Assembly (NCBI RefSeq): GCF_000820725.1
Contig: NZ_CCXH01000302.1
Span: forward strand, 1 to 32,881
Origin: Actinomyces polynesiensis
Lineage (GTDB): Bacteria > Actinomycetota > Actinomycetes > Actinomycetales > Actinomycetaceae
DNA length: 32,881 nt
Reading direction: 5' to 3'
Positions 20,702-28,519 of the stretch are shown here, in pieces. Both the position numbers and the translations under genes were made by a program. The notes below the pieces were generated by a model, which searched no databases, was not told the DNA's origin, and worked only from the letters and a program-made list of their open reading frames with translations. Within the stretch, counting starts at the first letter, position 1; every line of letters starts with the position of its first letter.

Positions 20702-20770
20702 CAGACCCCCGTCAAGGGTGCGGCGGAGCCGCATCACGTAGTGACGCGAAGCGCCCTTGACGGGGGTCTG
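20702..20770. repeat. Long perfect inverted repeat with internal hairpins
   Basis: 17 bp at 20702-20718 (CAGACCCCCGTCAAGGG) pair perfectly with 20754-20770. The closed part contains two further small hairpins: CGGC/GCCG (20721-20724 with 20728-20731) and TCAC/GTGA (20734-20737 with 20741-20744). The result is a branched, cloverleaf-like fold or a DNA cruciform. Convergent genes flank it, so a bidirectional terminator is the modest explanation, but there is no T-run and the internal branching is unusual for one. Confidence 0.6.
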
Positions 20771-20915
20771 AGCTGTGTGAGAATCACGGCGTCAGGGGGA
20801 GGGGGAACTCTGTACCCAACTAGGCCGTGCACGGGCCGCACTAGCGTGACTGCAACGTGTCCCGATGACGTGACGGTGCGGCCGGTGTGCGGGCGGTCAC
20901 CAGGGGTCCCGCTGT

Positions 20916-20967
20916 CCACCTGTGGGCGGGTCCGGCCCCGGCGATAGCCGGAGCCGTCCACAGGTGG
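20916..20967. repeat. Nested inverted repeat
   Basis: CCACCTGTGG (20916-20925) and CCACAGGTGG (20958-20967) are exact complements enclosing a second hairpin CCGGC-GATA-GCCGG (20938-20951). It lies just past the end of the minus-strand gene at 20981 and could serve as its terminator or as a protein site. Confidence 0.55.
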
Positions 20968-20980
20968 TCAGGGGGTGACG

Positions 20981-21391
20981 CTACGCACCTACAGACGGAC
21001 CCTCGCCACCGTTCACGGTGGCGTCGACTGGACCACTTTCGGAGGGCGCAGACGCCGGCCTGGCCGAGGTCGTCGACAGGGACGACCGACCCGAGGAGCG
21101 CCGGCGCGTGCGCTTCTTCTTCTCAGGTTCCGCGTAGCCGATCTTGCGCAGTTCCTCGATCGACCAACCGGCGCTCAGCGCCGCGTTGTACGCCTTTACG
21201 TCAGCCCGCTCAGCCTCGCGCACGCGCTCGGTGATCTTGGCCTGTAGCTCGGCCAGCTCGCGCTCGGTGACCTCGCGGACGTCCGCGAGGTTCTGGCGCG
21301 CCTCACCGACACCGCGGATGGCGTTGATCCGGTCCTCTTGTGCGCGCTTGGCGCGCTCGATCGCTTCTTCGATGCTCGGTTCTTTGCTCAT
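20981..21391 (-). CDS. Coiled-coil hypothetical protein beside oriT
   Basis: A 136-aa protein from ATG 21391 (MSKEPSIEEAIERAKRAQED). Residues about 5-75 are a long charged helix typical of a coiled coil. A short globular part follows (YNAALSAGWSIEELRKIGYA), then a basic and disordered tail. ATG 21391 is chosen because the -10 TACGAT on the minus strand ends 6 nt upstream, for a leaderless message; GTG 21412 is also in frame. It is divergent from mobC across the presumed oriT and could be a relaxosome accessory or regulator. Family not recognised. Confidence 0.65.
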   Translation of the reverse strand: MSKEPSIEEAIERAKRAQEDRINAIRGVGEARQNLADVREVTERELAELQAKITERVREAERADVKAYNAALSAGWSIEELRKIGYAEPEKKKRTRRRSSGRSSLSTTSARPASAPSESGPVDATVNGGEGPSVGA

Positions 21392-21397
21392 GTCTCT

Positions 21398-21439
21398 ATC
21401 GTACGAATTCACCCGCTTTACGTCGACGTTTGTCGACGT
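21398..21439 (-). promoter_or_regulatory. Promoter and operator of the minus-strand oriT-side gene
   Basis: On the minus strand TCGACG (plus 21421-21426) and TACGAT (plus 21398-21403) are 17 nt apart, placing the transcript start at ATG 21391. The -35 lies inside the inverted repeat ACGTCGAC/GTCGACGT (21420-21427 with 21432-21439, 4-nt loop), a likely binding site for a regulator or relaxosome protein. Confidence 0.5.
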
Positions 21440-21614
21440 CGAAACAGCATGGCGCGGCGGAGCCGCGACCGCTCCCGTCTACCGACGTGAGTCAACAGCG
21501 ATAGGAGTCCCGGACGGAGCAAGCTAAACACTTAGCACGGCTAAGTGGCTTGGATCCTCGACTTGGCGTCGCGGATCGGGCACACTAGGAGTGTGGTCCC
21601 CGCACGAGGCGGGG
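21420..21614. other. Probable oriT region
   Basis: About 200 bp between the minus-strand gene and mobC, the usual home of oriT in MobC/MOBP plasmids. It carries five inverted repeats: 21420-21439; CGCGGC/GCCGCG (21453-21458 with 21462-21467); CACTTAGC/GCTAAGTG (21529-21536 with 21540-21547, 3-nt loop); CACACT/AGTGTG (21581-21586 with 21590-21595); and CCCCGC/GCGGGG (21598-21603 with 21609-21614). The CACTTAGC hairpin followed by GCTTGG is the best candidate for the relaxase site, since nic usually lies just beyond such a hairpin. The nick cannot be placed from sequence alone. Confidence 0.55.
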
Positions 21615-21647
21615 TCGCTGCGCTGGGCTGGAAGGGCAGGTGATCTG

Positions 21648-22046
21648 ATGGGCGACGAGGCTCCCAAGGGTCGCCTGTTCGCGCGACGTCGCCGGGCGAA
21701 CGTCGACGGTGGGCGGCAGCACCGTCACGAGGTGAAGGTGTCGCCCGAGGAGGAGGGCATGCTGCTGCGTCTCGCGGAGGCGCAGCACGTGACCATCCCG
21801 CGGCTGCTCGTCGAGTGCGCGCTAGCGTCCGCGACGTCGGAGACTCCCACCGAGCGGCGCAACGCGATGGCCGAGCTGTTCGCGCTGCACCGGCTGCTCG
21901 CGGCCATCTCGACCAACGTCAACCAGATGGCTCGTGCGACCAACGCGACCGGTGAGGTGCAGGCGGGGATGAGCGCGACGCTCGACGCCGTGCGCCGCAC
22001 CGCGCAGCGCATCGACGACGCGATCGACGGGCTGAGCCTGCCATGA
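21648..22046 (+). CDS. MobC-like relaxosome accessory protein
   Basis: A 132-aa protein. A basic N-terminal part (GRLFARRRRANVDGGRQH) leads into a ribbon-helix-helix-like start (RHEVKVSPEEEGMLLRLAEA, then VTIPRLLVECAL). The helical C-terminus, LHRLLAAISTNVNQMARATN, is the MobC/NikA family signature that contacts the relaxase. It binds oriT and loads the relaxase at nic. ATG 21648 is preferred (AGG 7 nt upstream); an upstream GTG at 21591 lies within the oriT hairpins. The stop overlaps the relaxase start. Confidence 0.87.
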   Translation: MGDEAPKGRLFARRRRANVDGGRQHRHEVKVSPEEEGMLLRLAEAQHVTIPRLLVECALASATSETPTERRNAMAELFALHRLLAAISTNVNQMARATNATGEVQAGMSATLDAVRRTAQRIDDAIDGLSLP

Positions 22047-23758
22047 TGCCGAACGTTGTCCGCGGCGACAGGATGGCCGGACTGCTGACGTACCTGGTGG
22101 GACCGGGGCGCGCGAACGAGCACACCGAACCTCACCTCGTTGCCGGTGACGAGGCGATGATGGCGTGGCACGACGACGACGAGCTGGGACGCGATTCGGC
22201 GCTGGCGATCGCGCGTCACCTCGACCGCCCGCGCACCGCGTACGACGTGGAGGTCAAGGGCGGCCACGTGTGGCACTGCTCGCTGTCTCTACGAGCCGAC
22301 GAGGGCGCCCTGACCGATGAGCAGTGGGGAGCGATCGCCCGCGACTTCATCACCGCGATGGAGTTCGACGACAACGAGGGCACGAAGGCTCCGTGCCGGT
22401 GGGTTGCCGTGCGCCACGGTGTGTCGACGAACGGCAACGACCACATCCACATCGCCGTGAACCTGGTGCGCGAGGACGGCACCAAGGCGTCGACGCACCA
22501 CGACTTCCGACGCGCGCAGACTGCCGCCCGTGCACTCGAAGCGAAGTACGGGTTGGAGGAGTTGGAGTCGGTGCGCGCGGAGCGCTCGACGCGCGGCTAC
22601 AACCCCGCCGAGCGCGAGGCTCAGGCACGTGCCCGCGCGCGTGCCAAGCACGAGCGAAGCCGGTCGAAGCTGGGCGCGGACGCACCGACCTGGGAGGCGT
22701 TGGCCGGCGACGACCGGCAGGCACTCATTGCGTCGGAGTTGCGCACCGATCAGCCGCGCTACCTCCTGGCATTGAAGGTGCGTGCGGCCTCGACAGCGAG
22801 CGACAGTGAAGCCGAGTTCGTGCGTCGCATGCGGCGGTCTGGGCTGCTGGTCCGACCCCGCTATGCGGACGGCCGAACTGACGTCATTACCGGCTACTCA
22901 GTGGCCGAGCGGCCGCAGGCCGGCGAGCGGCCGATCTGGTACGGCGGCGGCCACCTGGGCCGCGACCTCACGCTGCCCAGGCTGCGCGATGGCTGGCCCG
23001 ACACGGTCACCGGCGCGAGCGAAGCGGCGGACGAATGGAACGCCGCCAAGCGGGGCCGGCGCGTGGTCGCACCCGGACGCGAAGCGAGCGAACCAGACCC
23101 GGAGCTGTGGGATAAGCGCAACGCCGAACTGAGCCAGCTCGTGGACCGGCTGCGCTCGATCCCCGTCGACGATCGGGACACCTGGGCGACCGTTGCACGC
23201 CAGACGGCGGGAGCCCTCGCCGCGTGGTCCAACGCGACTGAGGAGACGCCGGGAGACCTGGCCGCGGCAGCGGATGCACTGTCGCGCTCGGCACAGACGT
23301 ACCGGCGCACCGTGAAGCCGCAGAAGGCCGGCACGGTTGCCATCTCTGGCGCCGCGATGCTGCTCGCCAGCGCAGCGCGCGGCGGGCAGGGTGCTGTGGC
23401 GCAGGCGGCCATGATCCGGCAGTTGCTCCGTCTGACTCAGGCGGTCTACGACGCCTCCGTGGCGGCCGGTCAGGCACGCCAGGCTCAGCTCCTCGCAGAG
23501 GACACACGAGCACGCTTGGTGCGCGTCCGTGACGCGATGCCGAGCCCGGCGCCGGCGACCGCACCGAGCGGCACCGCGACGGCCACGATGACACGACCGG
23601 CGGACCTCGATCCCGAGGCCCAGGCCATGCTCGACCGGCTGCAAGCCGGGCAAGCGAAGTCGGCCACGGAAGCAGCGTCGCCCGTGCCGAACAAGATCGA
23701 GCCGGCACGGACGCGACAGCACAGCACACCGGGCGCAGCCCGCGGACCGGAACGATAG
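22043..23758 (+). CDS. MOBP-type relaxase
   Basis: A 571-aa protein. The N-terminal relaxase domain has a candidate catalytic tyrosine in MAGLLTYLVGPG (about Y17) and the metal-binding histidine triad H125, H134 and H136 in HGVSTNGNDHIHI. It nicks one strand at oriT, stays bound to the 5' end and pilots it into the channel. The rest is helical, with an alanine-rich C-terminal third (about 370-571) that probably contacts the coupling protein. No helicase or primase domain seen. Start at ATG 22043 or the adjacent ATG 22046, in overlap with mobC. Confidence 0.92.
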   Translation: MMPNVVRGDRMAGLLTYLVGPGRANEHTEPHLVAGDEAMMAWHDDDELGRDSALAIARHLDRPRTAYDVEVKGGHVWHCSLSLRADEGALTDEQWGAIARDFITAMEFDDNEGTKAPCRWVAVRHGVSTNGNDHIHIAVNLVREDGTKASTHHDFRRAQTAARALEAKYGLEELESVRAERSTRGYNPAEREAQARARARAKHERSRSKLGADAPTWEALAGDDRQALIASELRTDQPRYLLALKVRAASTASDSEAEFVRRMRRSGLLVRPRYADGRTDVITGYSVAERPQAGERPIWYGGGHLGRDLTLPRLRDGWPDTVTGASEAADEWNAAKRGRRVVAPGREASEPDPELWDKRNAELSQLVDRLRSIPVDDRDTWATVARQTAGALAAWSNATEETPGDLAAAADALSRSAQTYRRTVKPQKAGTVAISGAAMLLASAARGGQGAVAQAAMIRQLLRLTQAVYDASVAAGQARQAQLLAEDTRARLVRVRDAMPSPAPATAPSGTATATMTRPADLDPEAQAMLDRLQAGQAKSATEAASPVPNKIEPARTRQHSTPGAARGPER

Positions 23759-23771
23759 GAAGGAGGCCGTC

Positions 23772-24620
23772 ATGGCTGAGGAAACCGATGGAATCGAGGA
23801 GGCGTTCGAGGGCCAGCTACGGGTCCTCGTGACGGCCGCCGGACAGGTGGGCGAGAGGATCGCCCGCGGCCGCGAGGAGGCCCTACGGCGCGCCCAGGCA
23901 CAGAGCGAGCAGGAGGCGCGCGAGCTGCAATCACGACTGGCCGCCGAGCAGCGCGCCGCACGCGCCGAGCTGGCCAACGTGCACCGCTCCGACTGGTGGG
24001 ATCGAGCGACGCCCGAGGTGATCGGACGCACCTACCAGGTCGCTCGCGCGTGGTCCCAGGAGGACCCCGAGGCGGTGCGAGCCGAGCAGCGGATGAACGA
24101 CGAGCTGCGCACGCGCTACGGCGTCGACGTCAACAGCACGAACGCCGATCCGGCGGCGGTGCGAGCAGCGGTAGAGAGTGCCGAGCAGGAGCGCGCCCAG
24201 GCTGATGCCGAGCGCACCCGTGCGGCGTCGGAGAACGCGGAGGCACAGCGTCTCGTGGCTCAGGCCAACCAGGAGGATCAGCGAGCGGCGGAGGCGCGGG
24301 CAGCGGCAGAGTACGAGCCCGATCCCGACGAGCGCGCACGCGCGCTGGCCGAGGCCGAGCAGCGCGAGGCCATCGCTGACCGGGCACGAGAGGACGGTCG
24401 CACGATGTACGACAGTTCCGAGCGTCGCGAGGGCACAGCGCGGGACCTGGAATCGCGCGGCATCAGCGAGGAGACCGTGGCCACGAGGATGCGAGCGGAC
24501 GTCAGCCAGGCCAAGCCGGCGACGGAAGCCGTCAAGGCCGATCGCGGCAAGTCCCCGAAGGCGCGCAAGACGCGCGGCTCACGAGGGGCGCAGATTCAGC
24601 GCACCGGCCTGAGCCGGTGA
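23772..24620 (+). CDS. Coiled-coil protein of the mobilisation operon
   Basis: A 282-aa protein made largely of long charged helices: residues 10-70 and 135-215 are rich in Glu, Arg, Ala and Gln with heptad character. A short conserved-looking part, HRSDWWDRATPEVIGRTYQV, lies at about 73-92. The C-terminus is lysine-rich. AGGAAGGAGG precedes ATG 23772, 13 nt after the relaxase stop. A role as relaxosome scaffold or relaxase partner is inferred from position only. Its stop is followed by a strong terminator. Confidence 0.72.
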   Translation: MAEETDGIEEAFEGQLRVLVTAAGQVGERIARGREEALRRAQAQSEQEARELQSRLAAEQRAARAELANVHRSDWWDRATPEVIGRTYQVARAWSQEDPEAVRAEQRMNDELRTRYGVDVNSTNADPAAVRAAVESAEQERAQADAERTRAASENAEAQRLVAQANQEDQRAAEARAAAEYEPDPDERARALAEAEQREAIADRAREDGRTMYDSSERREGTARDLESRGISEETVATRMRADVSQAKPATEAVKADRGKSPKARKTRGSRGAQIQRTGLSR

Positions 24621-24646
24621 GCGCGCCGGCCTCGACCGCAACGAGA

Positions 24647-24677
24647 GAGGGACCGCACCCACCAGGTGCGGTCCCTC
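24647..24677. terminator. Bidirectional terminator between the mob and tra operons
   Basis: GAGGGACCGCACC (24647-24659) pairs perfectly with GGTGCGGTCCCTC (24665-24677) around a 5-nt loop. It sits between the convergent ends of the mobilisation genes (plus, 24620) and the transfer operon (minus, 24694). Confidence 0.82.
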
Positions 24678-24693
24678 CTTGCGTGTCGTGTGG

Positions 24694-25161
24694 TCAGTCG
24701 TCGGCCGACTCCCGCACGTCCGGGAACAGACCGGCCGGCGGCGGCGTGTAGGGCAGCGGTTGGCCCTTGCTGCATTGGTTCTCCGAGGCGGTGGCGTCGG
24801 CGGCCGCGAACGGGCCTTGCGGGTCCATCAGCACCGACATGTGGTGGTCGGCGTGGTCGCGCCACCACACGCTCATGCCGGTGCTCGGGTCCTGGCGCAG
24901 ATGCTCCCAGGACCGCCACAGCGCCTCGATGCGGATCACCGCCTCGTCGTACTCCCACCAGCGGGCCGCCCACACGCGCGTCTTGCCGTCGATCTTGCGG
25001 CGGTAGACGTTGCGCAGGTACTCGCGCAGGAACTCGTCGACGGAGCCGTAGTAGAGCGTGGGCTCGGGGGCCGGCTGATCGTCGGTGGCGTCGCCGTCGA
25101 CGTCGACGGGCTGCGCCTCGATACCGCCCTCGTCCAGCTCGTCATCTCCCCAGTCGCTCAT
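24694..25161 (-). CDS. DUF4913-family protein
   Basis: A 155-aa protein. An acidic N-terminus is followed by the DUF4913 pattern: LYYGSVDEFLREYLRNVYRR, then RVWAARWWEYDEAVIRIEAL, WRSWEHLRQDPSTGMSVWWR, DHADHHMSVLMDP and GPF. The family is common behind coupling-protein genes of actinobacterial conjugative elements, with no known activity. It overlaps the VirD4-type gene by 4 bp (ATGA) and is the last gene of the transfer operon. Confidence 0.85.
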   Translation of the reverse strand: MSDWGDDELDEGGIEAQPVDVDGDATDDQPAPEPTLYYGSVDEFLREYLRNVYRRKIDGKTRVWAARWWEYDEAVIRIEALWRSWEHLRQDPSTGMSVWWRDHADHHMSVLMDPQGPFAAADATASENQCSKGQPLPYTPPPAGLFPDVRESADD

Positions 25162-26951
25162 GATGCTCCCTCCGCTTCTACGGTGGCCTCCACGGTGGCC
25201 ACCTCCGTCTCGGCTTCTCGGATCGTGCGCTCGGCCTGGGGGTCGTGCGCGGCGATCGACGCCCGCACCTCGTCGGCGTGCGGGCCGGTCATCCAGGGCT
25301 GAGTGCGAATGAGCGTCGGGCGAGATCCCGATGCGACCACGACGGCGCGCCCCTTCGGCATGGCCGCGAGGTCCGCGACGTCGAGGATGCGTTCACGGTG
25401 GAGCTGCTGCGAGACCGTGCGCTGACCGCGGCCGTAGGACGACGACGTGGCGAGCCGGTCGTAATCCCCGATCGTGCGAGACAGGTCCTCCAAGAACGCG
25501 GCCTCGCTGACACCGCCGCCGTAGACCTTCACGTTCGAGGCCGACCAGAGCTTCTTCATGCCGGACTCGCCCCAGACCTCGACGCCCTGGGACCACGACT
25601 GCAAGATCGTCATGAGGACGATCCCGCGCGAGCCGTAGTGGCTGTAGAGGTTCGGCAGCTCGCGCCAGCGGCAGACGTTCGCGGCCTCGTCGAGCACACC
25701 GACCAGAGGTGTGCTCAGGCGGCCGCCGGCCGAGTGAGCGGCTAGCTCCTCGGCCGCCTCGACGACGGCGACGGTGAGTGCCGTCACGAGAGGGCCGGCC
25801 GTTCCCCGACCCTCCTTGGAGAGGCTGTAGAGCGTGCCACCATCGCGCACGAAACCCGCCGGGTCGAAGTGCGGCCGAGTGTCGGCTGCACCGCGTGGGG
25901 TGACCCACGCCGCGACCTGGCGATTCGTGAGGCAGGAGGCCATCTGCTGCGCGGTGCCGAACACGCCGCCGCGCTGCTTCTCCGGTGCGTCGACGACGCC
26001 GGCCACCTGATCGGCGGTCAGCGTGAAGTCGTGCGCGCGCAGAATGTCGACCGCCGTATCGTCCATCGGGCGCGTCAGCCACGTGTACACGTCAGTGATC
26101 GCCCGGTTGTCCAGGGCGGCCGCGAGCAAGAGCCCCGCCAGGAGGTCTTGGCCGGCCGGGTCGAAGTACGCATCGGTCTTGGCCCCAGGGTCGCGGCTGC
26201 CGGCGGCGAAGTGCTCGGCCAGCTTGGCCGCCTTCACCTCGTCGGTGACGTAGCTGAGCGGGTTCCACCACCAGCTCGGTTCTTCCAGCGCGATCGCCTG
26301 GGGATCGAACACCCAGACCGGGCCGGCCTTGGCCCGCACGTCGCGCGTGGCGTCTACGACGTCGCGCTTGTTCGAGGTCACGAGAACTGCCCCAGGAGCG
26401 TCCAGGATCGCCGGGACCGCCCGCGAGGTGGTCTTACCGGTTCGAGGCCCCCAAATGTCGATGTGCATGTCCTCCCAGGAGCCGTAGAGCGGGTGCGCAC
26501 CGGTCACGGTGCGACCGATCGGCACACCGGGAGAATCGGCCACGCCCAGGCGCTTCGCGGTCGCCTGGGCTGACTTGCGGCTCAGTGCCTCGACGTCGCG
26601 GCCGCGGCCCATGTAGGTTGCCGCGCGGTCGACGCGGCTACGGCCCCGGCGGATGCGATGCACCACCAGGGCGAGCAGGACACCGAGGGCCAGGAACACG
26701 GCGAGCATGCCGCCGAGCACCCACCAGCCGGCCGCCCCTGGCCAGTCCAGCTTGCCGCCCAGCAGACCGAACAGCAGCGAGAACGGATCGCCCGGCAGCT
26801 CCGCTCCCGAGCCGGCGATGCGATGGCCGAGCTGCATCGCCACGTAGACCGAGCCGACGATGACGACGACGGCCAGGATGCCGACCCACAGCAGGATCGC
26901 CTCAGCTCCGATCCCGCCCGGATCGCGGCGACGGTTGTTCGGGGTGCTCAT
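25158..26951 (-). CDS. VirD4/TraG-type coupling protein
   Basis: A 597-aa membrane ATPase. Two membrane helices at about 20-40 and 75-97 are followed by Walker A GPRTGKTT (168-175) and Walker B LVGVLDEAANV. The motifs around FDPAGQDLLAGLLLAAALDN and LSKEGRGTAGPLV are those of TraG/VirD4 hexamers. It receives the relaxase-DNA complex and feeds it to the channel. The C-terminal 30 residues are acidic. It overlaps both neighbours by 4 bp, so it is translated within the operon. Confidence 0.93.
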   Translation of the reverse strand: MSTPNNRRRDPGGIGAEAILLWVGILAVVVIVGSVYVAMQLGHRIAGSGAELPGDPFSLLFGLLGGKLDWPGAAGWWVLGGMLAVFLALGVLLALVVHRIRRGRSRVDRAATYMGRGRDVEALSRKSAQATAKRLGVADSPGVPIGRTVTGAHPLYGSWEDMHIDIWGPRTGKTTSRAVPAILDAPGAVLVTSNKRDVVDATRDVRAKAGPVWVFDPQAIALEEPSWWWNPLSYVTDEVKAAKLAEHFAAGSRDPGAKTDAYFDPAGQDLLAGLLLAAALDNRAITDVYTWLTRPMDDTAVDILRAHDFTLTADQVAGVVDAPEKQRGGVFGTAQQMASCLTNRQVAAWVTPRGAADTRPHFDPAGFVRDGGTLYSLSKEGRGTAGPLVTALTVAVVEAAEELAAHSAGGRLSTPLVGVLDEAANVCRWRELPNLYSHYGSRGIVLMTILQSWSQGVEVWGESGMKKLWSASNVKVYGGGVSEAAFLEDLSRTIGDYDRLATSSSYGRGQRTVSQQLHRERILDVADLAAMPKGRAVVVASGSRPTLIRTQPWMTGPHADEVRASIAAHDPQAERTIREAETEVATVEATVEAEGAS

Positions 26952-28519
26952 GCGTCGACCTCCTGGGCGCTATGGGCCGCACGCCGGCCGACGCGCGACT
27001 GCTCATGCCAGAGCCGGTTGGTGTCGTTGATCGACTTCTCGATGCTCGTCAGCTGCACATCGACGGGGATACCCGGACGGCCGCCCACCTTCACGAGGAA
27101 CTTGCCACGGCCGGGAGGCTCCGCCTCGCGGCCCGTCGACGGGTCCCACGCCGGCGGGTCCTGCCAGCCGATCAGCAGCTCTTGCTCGGCCTCAGAGAAC
27201 GGCACCGCGGCCGTGAGCTGAGGCATCTCGGCGGCCGGCAGACCGCCGCAGATCACCATTCCCGAGCGCTCGACGAAACCGCGAGCCTTCATGCGGTCCT
27301 CCTCCGTCGGAAGCGCCAGCAGGTCGCTCATGGTGTGCGAAATCATCGCCATCCCGACGCCGCGCTGCCGGTTGAGGCGCGTCAGGGCGTCGACACGATC
27401 GACCATGCCGCGGCCGGCGCGCAGCGCCCGCCACAGCTCGTCGAGGACGACGAAGTAGTGGCGTCGCGGTTCGAGGCCAGCATCGGCCAGGGCGTTGGCC
27501 ACGTTCACCGTGCCGAAGCCGGCCGACCAGCACGCCAGCAGCGTCGCGGCCTGTAGGTCCATCTCCGAGTCGTCGATCGCGGAGACGTCATAGACCACGG
27601 GGGCGTCGCGTCGCATCGGGTTGGTCGTCTGGCGCGAGAACGTCTCACCGAGGCGGCCGCCGCCAGTGAGGCCGATCAGGGAGGCTTCCAGGCTCTCCGT
27701 GATCGCCTTGTAGCGCTCGTCGCTGCCACGGTCCAGGGCCACGGCGCGCACCTCCTCGGGACCCTCCTGGATGACCCTCAGCAGGTCGCCCAGGACCGGA
27801 ACGCCGTCGTGGTGCTCGTCGAGCCACTTCAAGGAGCGGTCGATGATCGTCTCCTCGCGGTCCGTCGGAGGCGCGGCGCGCAGGATCGTCAGCAGTGCCG
27901 AGACCATCGTCTGCCGGCGACCGTGAGCGTCGGCCATGACCTGCATGGCCTCCTTCTCATGGCCGGCAGCGCGGAGCTGGGCGGCCGCTTCCGTGGCCTC
28001 GCCGGGGTCGAGCACGTTCAGGTAGCCGCGGCCGCGGCCCAGAGTGATGATCTGACCGCCCATCGCCTCGATCAGGTCGACGTAATCGGGCTTCAAGTCG
28101 CCCAGGACCAGCGGCATCACGCCGTAGCCGGCGAGGCCGGTCGCCATCCGGCGAACGATCGTGGACTTGCCGAGGCCGGGCTTCCCGAGGACGAACGTCG
28201 ACGGGTTGCTAATGAGCTTCGCGCGCTGGAACCAGCTAATCGGATCGCAGCACAGCGTCGCGCCGGTGTGGATATGACGGCCCAGCGGCACGCCGACCAT
28301 CGGCGTGCCAGTCCCGATCGCATAGGGCCACATGCCGCAGACCTGCACGGTGGTGCCGCGCCACTCGTCGGCCTGTTGCACGTAGACCGACTGGCCGCGG
28401 CCGCGGCCGATCCACCCCCGCATCGGTGGGCGGATAGGGCGCAGCTCGCGCTCGGCAGCCTTCTTCTCCTTGCGCTCTTTGCGGCTGATCTTCTGCTTCT
28501 TCGCCTTCTTCGCGCTCAC
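26948..28519 (-). CDS. VirB4-type secretion ATPase
   Basis: A 523-aa protein starting at GTG 28519 within a GTGA overlap with the upstream gene (the frame is open much further upstream, but that is shadow sequence). A lysine-rich start precedes a domain with GTPMVGVPLGRHIHTGATLC. Walker A is GKPGLGKST (112-120) and Walker B is YFVVLDELWRAL. It powers assembly of and transfer through the type IV channel. Shorter than Gram-negative VirB4, as usual for the SCO6881-like actinobacterial form. Confidence 0.9.
   Translation of the reverse strand: MSAKKAKKQKISRKERKEKKAAERELRPIRPPMRGWIGRGRGQSVYVQQADEWRGTTVQVCGMWPYAIGTGTPMVGVPLGRHIHTGATLCCDPISWFQRAKLISNPSTFVLGKPGLGKSTIVRRMATGLAGYGVMPLVLGDLKPDYVDLIEAMGGQIITLGRGRGYLNVLDPGEATEAAAQLRAAGHEKEAMQVMADAHGRRQTMVSALLTILRAAPPTDREETIIDRSLKWLDEHHDGVPVLGDLLRVIQEGPEEVRAVALDRGSDERYKAITESLEASLIGLTGGGRLGETFSRQTTNPMRRDAPVVYDVSAIDDSEMDLQAATLLACWSAGFGTVNVANALADAGLEPRRHYFVVLDELWRALRAGRGMVDRVDALTRLNRQRGVGMAMISHTMSDLLALPTEEDRMKARGFVERSGMVICGGLPAAEMPQLTAAVPFSEAEQELLIGWQDPPAWDPSTGREAEPPGRGKFLVKVGGRPGIPVDVQLTSIEKSINDTNRLWHEQSRVGRRAAHSAQEVDA

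Larger units (their letters stand above)
20659..20980. other. Structured non-coding region between convergent genes
   Basis: No gene is supported on either strand. The region holds the 69-bp hairpin at 20702-20770 and the inverted repeat at 20916-20967. It lies between the resolvase (plus) and a minus-strand gene ending at 20981, so at least one structure should end transcription. Use as a res site or replication origin is also possible. The core TCCACA at 20957-20962 resembles the end of a DnaA box. Confidence 0.5.
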
